Assembly (NCBI GenBank): GCA_007922195.1 | Contig: ML681995.1 | Coordinates: 15,799,689 to 15,863,688 of the forward strand | Direction of reading: 5' to 3' | Source: Podocnemis expansa | Lineage: Eukaryota > Chordata > Testudines > Podocnemididae | Length of the DNA stretch: 64,000 nt | Shown here: piece after piece, positions 56,128 through 64,000 of the stretch | How the letters are laid out: the number at the start of each line of letters is the position of its first letter | How positions within the stretch are numbered: the stretch's first letter is position 1 | The notes under the pieces: generated by a model | What the model saw: only the letters and a program-made list of their open reading frames with translations | Told to the model about the DNA's origin: nothing | Database searches by the model: none | Program-made: the position numbers and the translations under genes

Positions 56128-58978
56128 TATGGACCTTTTTCAGAGGGGTAGCCCAGTTAGTTTGTGTACAACTAAAACAGTGAGTCCTGTGGCACCTTAT
56201 AGACTAACAGATTTCTTCAGGCATAAGCTTTTGTGGACTCCAATCCACTTTGTCAGATGCATGAAGTGGAAACTACAGTTGAGAGAGATGGGCCCACGTG
56301 CCAGGATGGGGGAAGGCATGTGTTAGCAAATACAATCCAGAGTGCAGATGGGGCTTAACACAGTTGATCAAAGGGAGAGAATGTGTGAACAGGGACAATT
56401 ACTTTTTGTAATGTGCCAACCATTCCAAGTCCTTATTCAGACCGTCTGATTGTGTCAAGCTTGCTAATCAGCTCCAGCTCTGCAGTTTCACAATGAAGTC
56501 TGTTTCTGAAGGTTTTTTGTTGACGTATGGCAAATTTCAGGCCTGCTGCTGAGCATCCAAGGAGATTGAAATGTTCTACTGGTTTATGGATGTTGCCATT
56601 TTTGATGTCTGATTTGTGTTCATTTATCACTTTGTGCAAGGACAGTACGGTTTAGCCAATGTACATGACGGGGCACTGCTGGCACATGATGGCGTATACA
56701 ACACTAGTGGATGTGCAGCTGAATGGGGCCCTGATGGTGTGGCTGTTGTTGCTGGGACTTGCAATGGTATCACTGGAGTTTGTGTGCAAGCAGAGTTGGC
56801 AATGGGGTTTGTTGCAGAGAGAGGTTCCTGAATTATTATTCTTGTTTGTATGGTGTTTGGTTGCTGGTGAGCATTTGATTCAGGTTGGGGGGGCTGCCTG
56901 TAAGCAAGGATAGGCCTGTATCCCAAGGCTTGAGTGTGTGGGGTCTGTCCTGTAATAAGTGATATCTGGCTACCTGTCTGGCTCTGTCAATTTTTTTTTC
57001 CCCACTTACTTGGGGGTTGGGGAGAAGACTGTAGTTTTAAGAACACTTGCTAGAGATGTATGTGTTTGTCCCTCTCTCTGTCTGAGGGATCAGAGCAGAT
57101 CCAGTTATACCTTAAGATTTGGCTATAGATGATGGATAATGTAATCTGTCCTGGTTGGGAGCTGGAGGCATGTATGGATGCATTGTGGTCAGTTGACTTT
57201 TGGTATAGGTGGTGGTAATGTATCCATCCCTTACACATATTGTAGTGTCCAAGAAGTGAATTTCTTGTGTGGACTGGTCCAGGCTGAGCTGGTTGGTGGG
57301 CTGGAAATTGAAGTCCTGGTGAAACTATCTTCAAAGGACTCTTTCCTGTGGGTCCAGTGTGATAAAAATATCAATGTAACATAGGCAAAGGAGGGGCAAC
57401 TGTGGATGAGATTTGAGGAAGCAATGCTCTAGGTTGCCAATAAAGATGTTGGAATACTGTGGGGCCAGGTGGGTACCCATAACCATGCTACTGACTTGAA
57501 GGTGTAGATCATCCCCAAATCTGAAGTAGTTATGGGTCAGGACAAAATCATGAAGTTCAGTTACCAGAAGTGCCATGTCATCATCAAGGAAGCTGTTCCT
57601 GATGGCTTGTAGTCCATCTTTGTAAGGAATGTTGGTGTAGAGGGATTCTACATCCATAGTGGCTAGACAACATTTTCTAGAAGATCACTGATGGATTGTA
57701 GTGTTTTGTTTTTTGTTTTTTGGTTTTTTTTGTTGGGGGGGGAGTTGGTGGTCTCACACAGAAAGCTAAGAGAGCTGGTGGCATAGGGCTTGAGGAGAGA
57801 GTCCCTGTAGTCGGACAATCCTGCTGTGAAAGTGCCAATGCCTGAGATGAGGGGCATCCAGGATTCCCAGGTTAGTGGACCTTGGGTAGTAATGTGTTCC
57901 TGTGCTTCCTCAGGGAATTTCTTAATCAGATGTTTGTAGGTTCTTTTGGCATTTCTCAGTGGGATCAGAGGGTAGCAGTGGCTTGTAGATCAGTGTTAGA
58001 GAGTTATCTGGCTGCTGCTTGTTCATAATCTGACTTAGTCATGATGACTACCGCACCTCCTTTTGTTAGCCTATTTTGAGTCGGTTGTTTTTGAGGCTGT
58101 TGATGGCATTGTGTTCTGTATGGCTGAGGTTATGGGACAAGTGATGCTGCCTACCTACAGGCTCAGTTTGTGCACATCAGTGGAAACACTATGTGAAAGT
58201 CTAGTTTGTTTCAGATGTCAGAAGTCAATGCAGAATTCTTCTTGTTGTGTTGGAAGGAAAGTATCTGTGGGTTAGTGTGGTGTTTGCTGGGATGGTGGAA
58301 ATATTCCTTGAGTCCGAGATGGTGAAGGTAGGTTTTCAGGTTACCACAGAACTGTATCACGTGTGGGGATGGTGGAGCAGGAAGAGTCCCTGAGACAAGA
58401 CACTCTTGTGATGTGTTGTGTATAGCTGGATAGATTTACAATATTGTTGGGTGAGTCAAGGGTATCACAGGTCCCTTGTGGCTTGTAGGAGCTTAGATGG
58501 TTTAATGTCCTTTTTTGCTCTATAGAGAAGCATAGAGTGTGGTGTAAGTGACTTGTCTAGTTTTTGTAAAGATCAGCCACATGGAAGTTTCTGTGGAAGT
58601 TCAGCTTCCCATGAGGATCTTCAATGTTGAGAGGTCTTCCTTGATCTCATGTTTGCTGCACAGGATGATGATGATGAGTTCCTTAAGTTTTTTGTTTTGA
58701 GCATGCGACACACTCACTACACAATCTGTGTAGTATGTCAATCGTAATGGATTTTTAACTAAGTTCATTTGCTATGATGTTCATTTGTTTGTACTTGGAG
58801 AGGAAGATAATGTTTGTATCTAAGTTTTTTTCATGAGGCTTGTAGATTTCCATTTCGTATGGCTAAATTGTGGGCCTTGCATGGTGGAAATTTCCAGAGG
58901 GGTAGCTGTGTTTGTCTGTGTACAGCAAAAACAATTAGTCCTGTGGCACCCTTATAGACTTATAGATTTCTTCAGGCC
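56128..58978 (-). pseudogene. Penelope-like element, nearly full length but inactive
   Basis: A PLE on the minus strand of about 2.85 kb. The tail-type sequence lies at both ends ('cagaggggtagcccagttag' at 56140 and 'cagaggggtagctgtgtttg' at about 58895), as for the pseudo-LTRs of PLEs. In order from the 5' side: an N-terminal region (about 58.7-57.9 kb), RT with PLISGIGTFTAGLSDY, MDVESLYTNIPYKDGLQAI and HNYFRFGDDLHLQ, then the active-site region, which reads CYIDIFITL, so one Asp of the YIDD motif is deleted in frame. A linker and Cys-rich part follow, and the GIY-YIG endonuclease end (HKSDIKNGNIHKPVEHFNL, RNRLHCETAELELI) at 56.6-56.43 kb. A poly-T/GTTTT-rich stretch near 57700-57740 also breaks the frame. 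Confidence 0.85.
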
Positions 58979-60210
58979 TTGAGATCCCACACTCTGAAGG
59001 GAAGCTGGATTCAGGTATAACCCTTATTACTTCAGCACTTTATATAGCAGGGCTGACTGATATGAACACTTGTGTGGGGGAGGGGGGAACTTAGATCTTG
59101 AGTATGACAGCAGTTTGATGGGATAAAAGGATTATAGATAAAACAAACCACAGCAGGTCTCTTTAAGCATGAGCATGTAAGTATGTTTATTTGAGCATGT
59201 GAAAGTTTGTAAGTAGTTGGCTGAATTGGTTGAATGTATGGAGAGAGCATATCAACAAGGTCTTGAGATGTATTTTTTCACTAAAGTCTTGTGGCTAGTG
59301 ATGTACCCAAAAGACCAGGGTTAGAATGTTATATGACTGAATGCGTTGGAAATTGCCAGTTCCCGAATCAATACATTGAGTCGGAATTTATCAGAAGAGA
59401 AATATGCTGCAGTTCCAAAGGCTGCACATGGTGTGCAGGACTTATCAGTTTAAACTCTTGGCATGTCTTCATAGTAAGGGTTTTTATTAACTTTATATCA
59501 TGCATATTAAAAGAGCAAGTTAAATACAAAGCATGTATTAGATCTGACTCTTGTTTTCAGTAAGTTATGTGCCTTGTATAGATCACTGAGGGATTTGGGC
59601 TTTTAGGTACAATGTTTGTCAACTGTGGCATTGGCATCATTGTTAGATTGGAATGGCAACTAATTCTCTTCTGCAAAATGGATGCATGGATAATATCACA
59701 AAAGGGAGTACAGCTGTGATTAAAAAGACAGGAAAATAACTAATCAAGAGAAATGTGAAATGGAATAACTTCATCAGTAGGGTTATGGACTTCGGCTAAG
59801 ACAATGCGGGTTCGGTTTTTTGTTTTGAAACGGTCTGTGTGTGACCTTGGAGAAGTCCCTTAATATCTGACCATGCTTCAGTTCCCTGACTGTAAAATGC
59901 AATTATCTTCTTCCCCACCTTTTGTTTTTGGGACAGAGACTCTTACTATGGGTATGTGTACCTTAGAGCAGCATAGCTGCAGTGCTACCACAGTGGAGAC
60001 ATAGGGCAAACACTTCCAGCATTGACTATAATGGTTTTTCCAGTGCTGTACATAATCCATACCCAAGAGGTGATAGCTAGGTCAACATAGTTCTTCTGTC
60101 AACATAGTTGTGTACACAGGCAGTTAAGTCAACCTAACCATGGCACTCATCGTGAAATTTTTAGCATAGTTAAGTGCAGACCAGGCCTATAAGGACTTAA
60201 GATGTTAGAA
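58979..60210. other. Non-coding stretch with degraded repeats
   Basis: No gene was recognised. It contains a MIR-like piece in minus orientation (about 59850-59950, 'gcttcagttccctgactgta') and a likely MITE at about 59945-60195 that ends 'agtgcagaccaggcctat'. Confidence 0.45.
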
Positions 60211-60525
60211 CAGAGGTGAGCAAACTATGAACTGCAGACCACATATGGTGTGCCTGAGCCTTTCATCTGGCCCTCCAGCTGGGTCTGGCTGATGACATGG
60301 ACTGTGGCAGCCACTCCCCTCTCCCAGCTTCACCACTTTCCTTTGTTGCTCCAGCAGTGCCCTGGCTGAGGCACAGTCACTCCACCCCATGCTTCTCTTC
60401 CACCACATGTGGTCAGCAGTGGCTGCTCTCCCTTCTAAACCACATCTTTTCCCACCCCCTCCTACTGTCAATGACCTGCTGTATGTTGGATGTGGCCCTC
60501 TGGCCAAAAAGTTTGGCCATCCTTG
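60211..60525. mobile_element. hAT non-autonomous element
   Basis: The left end is cagaggtgagcaaact and the right end agtttggccatccttg, an imperfect inverted pair. The flanking octamers tgttagaa and tgctagaa match at 7 of 8 positions, a clear hAT-type target duplication. The 315-bp interior has no transposase remnant. Confidence 0.75.
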
Positions 60526-61399
60526 TGCTAGAAAAAGAAATATTGGAAAAAGTGTGCCATTTTTTTCCTATGATGACAATAATACTGAGATACTATTGTA
60601 CCAAGACATTCAATCACATTGAGTACTTTATCATCTATGAATCTGACTTTTAAAGGGTTAATGCATAAAAAATTTTGCATCTGCTTTAAGGTATCTTTTG
60701 CTATCCTCTTTACGATAGGAGCTGACAGTGTCCCCAATGTAATTCAAGCATTGAATGACTTTATTTTGCAAAAAGAGTAATTCAGACTATTTCCAATATG
60801 ACATTCCATACAATGAACTCCTTCTAAACCCACTGTTCTAAAACACATTCCAAACACATGGAGAAAACAAATTCACCAAAAGTTTCAGAAGAAACATACA
60901 TAACAAAAATCTGTTAGTACGTTATTTTCCCTAGGTCACTAGGTTGTGTGTGTCCCCTTGCCATTCTTTCTTATCCAGATCATGGGGAGGGAGGTGGAGA
61001 AGCAGTATGTGTATGGAAGATGCCTACTTCTCTGCCTTCACAGCTGGTCTTTTGTTTTATGGTTTCCACCTGCCATTCTGGCACATGAACAGTGAGGCTT
61101 TCACTCCACAGAAGCTCAGACTTGCATTAAGCAGCGCACTGGGTTTTGGGTTTTGTTGTTGTTGTTTTTTCCAACCATCAGCCTTGATTCATCTTGCTCT
61201 GTTATAAATGGACTATAGTGCTTGGGGGGGGGGGGAGTTATGGTGTTAAATTGTATAGATCAGACTGATATTTAAACTCTTTTATATTGTTTAAGAAGAA
61301 TAGTTTTATACATCATGTTGTAAAAATAAAGCCTGTCTACATATAAACTCATCTACTTCTCCCACACATCTGGAATTTTAGATGTTTTTGCAGTTGCCT

Positions 61400-62095
61400 T
61401 GGATGAAAAACACCTTCTGTGCTTTTTGTAAACCAAGTTTGCTAACTCTCATGGGGCATGTGAAGTTGGGCTGTCCAAACAAGAATCATCCATCAATGTG
61501 ATGTATGCCATCATGTGCCAACAATGTCAGTCTGACCTATATTGGCCAAACTGGACTGTCTTGGTACAAAAGAATAAATGGACAGAAATCAGACATCAAG
61601 AATGGCAATCTTCAAAAACCAGTATTGGAGGACTTCAATCTCCCTGAATATTCTCTAACAAACATTAAAATGACCATACTTTAGCAATTAAAAAACCTCA
61701 AAAACAGACTAGCATGAAACTGCAGAGCAGGAATTCACATGCAATCTTGACACAGAGTGGGTCTGAATAGGGACTGGGAGTGGGTAGCTGACTACAAACA
61801 GTAACTTGCCTACTTTAAACATTCTTGCCTAATCCACAGTTCGAATTAAAATGTGTGTTGCTTAAATAGACTTAACAGGACTACGTTTGTGGAACTCCTT
61901 TAATTGACTTTTTTTAACCCTCCAGATAATAATGTGACTCACCCTTCTTTGCAAGTGTGTGTATATATAAAACTGCAGTATGCTAGTATCACTTAATGCA
62001 TGTGAGGAAGTTTGTTAGTCTTTTTAAAAGTGCCACAGGATTCCTTGTTTGGTGTGTTTTGCTGAAATAGTCTAACATGGCTACTCCTCTGGAAG
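61400..62095 (+). pseudogene. PLE fragment: endonuclease region and 3' tail
   Basis: A plus-strand PLE fragment. It reads VMYAIMCQQCQSDLY, then in the next frame YIGQTGLSWYKRINGQKSD and IKNGNLQKPVLEDFNL, so the GIY-YIG nuclease motif is split by a frameshift. The tail follows at about 61980-62095 ('agtgccacaggattccttgt', 'taacatggctactcctctgg'). The RT part is absent through 5' truncation, which is common for PLEs. Confidence 0.8.
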
Positions 62096-62305
62096 TTGTA
62101 TATGTTGTAATTGCATGACTTCTGAAGTAAGGAATATAATAACAAATATGCCTTGTAGAAAAAGTTTTTTGTGCTGAAAGTTTCAGTAAACATTTTGGGT
62201 AACTAACCTGAAATTCTATACTGTGTAGAAATCTGGCTTGCATTAAACAAGAAGTTAAGGTTGAAGGTTAGGGAAGTCCTTTAGCATGTGCCTATCATTT
62301 TAAGG

Positions 62306-62556
62306 CAGGGGTGTTAAACTTGTGATTTCCCCCGCCCCTGGCCAAATGTGGACCGCGAACCTCTTCCATCTGGCCTGTGATGCACTCAGTGGGACCACAG
62401 TCTCTCCCTAACAGAGAGGGGTACTGTAGAGTGCTGTTTTGCATACACAGCACTCTGTGATGCCATGAGAGTGCCCTAGTATTTTGATGTATGGCACACT
62501 TGAAGTACATTTAAGACAAATATGGCCTGCCAGAGCACATGAGTTTGACACCCCTG
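62306..62556. mobile_element. hAT non-autonomous element
   Basis: The left end is caggggtgttaaact and the right end agtttgacacccctg, a 15-bp inverted pair with a single mismatch. The target duplication is not clear. The interior is 'ggccaaatgtggaccgcgaa'-type sequence without coding capacity. Confidence 0.75.
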
Positions 62557-62899
62557 CTAAAGGAAGAGATTGTGGTCTATATATACAGTTGAGTTAGGTG
62601 AGACAGGAAGAGAGAAAATTACATAAATGTTTTCTGATCTCAAAGTTTGGGGTTCAGATGCAAGTCTTAAGGAGAAAGAGAGCTGAAAACAAGATGCCTT
62701 TACTTTCAGTCAAGCACTTTGAAAAACCCCTAACAGTTATTTCCCCTCTGTATTTTTCAGCAGTATCTAGAAGAGCTTTCACTGGTGTCTTAGGGATTTA
62801 AAACATTAAATACCATGAAGTTTGCACAGTAACATAGCTGATGCTGGTATTACACTCCAGCTCATCAGGATATACTGTAACTTTATACATATGTGATAA

Positions 62900-63482
62900 C
62901 AGGTGTGGCGAAACTGTGGCTCATGAATGAAAAAGTGTGGCTCTTGGAAGAGCACAGTGGGCAGAAGTGGTGGCATGACCAGGGATGGTGGGGAGAAGTG
63001 GCAGTATGTTCAGATTGCTCTCATAGGCCCAACACAGTTTACTTGTTAAAATAAATCATGTTTTACATGTCCTTCTAAAGATAATGTTGGATAATAACCT
63101 ATTTTCTTCTTTGTATTTTTGTTTATTTAAAACTGAGTGTAGATTTCTTTTAATTTTTGGCACAACTTACTGCTGTGAAGCACTGTATTACACGATGAAA
63201 TCTGTGAAGTCGAAACATTGTGCAATACTTCCACATCAGCACCTGAGAGAGCTGTTACATACTGCATTGACAAGTTACTGCCTGTCTGGTAACCTTAATC
63301 AACAATTAGAATCTGACATTAGCAGGATCGGTATTTGCCTTCTTTTTTAAATAAAATCGAAGTGTGCAATGAATTTTAAACTTAATTTTGGAGTAGGTAA
63401 ACGTGTATGGCTATATGCCTGTGTCTCTCTCAAAGGTTTAATAATGTGTGGGTCTTAAGTTCCATAAGTTTGGCCACCCCTG
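62900..63482. mobile_element. hAT element with transposase remnant
   Basis: The left end is caggtgtggcgaaact and the right end agtttggccacccctg, a 16-bp inverted pair with two mismatches. The octamers tgtgataa (62892-62899) and tgttataa (63483-63490) match at 7 of 8 positions. The 583-bp element holds the end of a hAT transposase frame and is the longer relative of the 187-bp element at 4735-4921. Confidence 0.82.
63084..63350 (+). pseudogene. hAT transposase C-terminal remnant
   Basis: An 88-codon open frame inside the hAT element. The block CEALYYTMKSVKSKHCAILP followed by HQHLRELLHTALTSY resembles the hAT C-terminal dimerisation region (ZBED/FAM200-like transposases), where a CE-x-x-[FY]-[ST]-x-[ML] stretch and a basic K-x-R segment precede a Leu-rich helix. 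Only this end remains; the zinc finger and catalytic Asp residues are absent. In the family this region lets the transposase form multimers. The first 30 residues are probably not native sequence. Confidence 0.65.
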
Positions 63483-64000
63483 TGTTATAATATGGGAGTG
63501 AGGGGACACTGAAGAAGTGAAAATGGTACTCACTTGATATCACTTTCTTTTGTTGAATTGCTTTGTTCCCCCCACCCCTCTTTATTGGCTTGAATTGCAA
63601 ACCTCTCTTCTATCCCAGGTCTCTTAAGCAACACAGCATTGAGTTGGAGTTTGACTTGAACAATGGAGAAACTGAAGTGTCATTTTAATAGCAGAAGAGG
63701 CAAATGGCAAGGCGACTTCAAGGAAAAATAATACCCTTTGCATGTGCAGTGGTGGAGTTTGTGCAGGAATGTGGTTTTTTTTTTTAAATTATCTTGCACA
63801 TCGTTAGCACCAAAAAGCTGTTAATAGAGATGAGCAAGAGTAGAAGTAATATTGTATGTGTAAAGTGGGGATGAAGGGAAGGAACAGTGAGGAGGATCAG
63901 CTTATCAGTGTCTAAGAAAACAAAATAAGTATGCAAATATGTATTGTCTGACAATTTGGGGGCTCACCCAGACCAGTAAAGGGTTCTCTCATCTGCCCTT

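Noticed and set aside
1..64000. CRISPR array, bacterial operon, riboswitch, tRNA or rRNA gene
   Set aside because: The window is vertebrate nuclear DNA; no regularly spaced repeats with unique spacers and no tRNA- or rRNA-like sequence beyond ancient SINE pieces were seen.

Overview
This is a piece of a vertebrate nuclear genome. CR1 LINEs ending in ATTCTATG repeats, many Penelope-like (PLE) retroelements, hAT, Harbinger and MIR relics, a Ty3/Gypsy element and two endogenous retroviruses together point to a sauropsid. A turtle is my best guess and a crocodilian the main alternative; this rests on repeat content only. No complete host gene was recognised. Almost all recognisable coding sequence belongs to mobile elements.

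Layout. 1-13.2 kb: AT-rich non-coding DNA with MIR fragments, hAT miniature elements, a decayed Harbinger transposase (minus strand, about 8.2-9.06 kb) and an inverted pair of PLE tails (11.36-11.79 kb). 13.26-22.64 kb: a nearly full-length CR1 LINE (plus) with a duplicated 5' UTR block, an intact ORF1 carrying an SGNH-esterase domain and a frameshifted ORF2. It is split by a young 4.77-kb Ty3/Gypsy element (minus) with 181/184-bp LTRs and a CCCAC target duplication. 22.9-27.4 kb: two splice-bounded open segments with matching phase, possibly the last two exons of an unidentified host gene, with a decayed PLE (minus) in the intron between them. 29.8-37.2 kb: a second CR1, a MITE, an antisense CR1 tail, a GC-rich block and another exon-like segment.

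37.99-45.27 kb: ERV1 (plus), with nearly identical LTRs, a primer site, a polypurine tract and a leader holding five covarying hairpins. Its gag, integrase and env are only relics and no RT was recognised, so it looks like a trans-mobilised, non-autonomous provirus. A 400-N gap lies in its 3' LTR. 47.56-51.07 kb: ERV2 (minus), 5'-truncated, with integrase, a small intact ORF for a one-pass membrane peptide just upstream of env, an alpharetrovirus-like env broken by frameshifts, an ITAM-like motif in the env tail, and a 3' LTR.

51-64 kb: non-coding DNA with PLE fragments, a roughly 2.85-kb PLE (minus, 56.13-58.98 kb) whose RT active site is broken, a PLE endonuclease/3' fragment (plus, 61.4-62.1 kb) and several hAT elements, one of which still holds the C-terminal part of its transposase.

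The elements record nested activity: the Gypsy element entered an older CR1, and ERV1 keeps its cis signals while its proteins have decayed. All family calls are by eye; no database search was possible.
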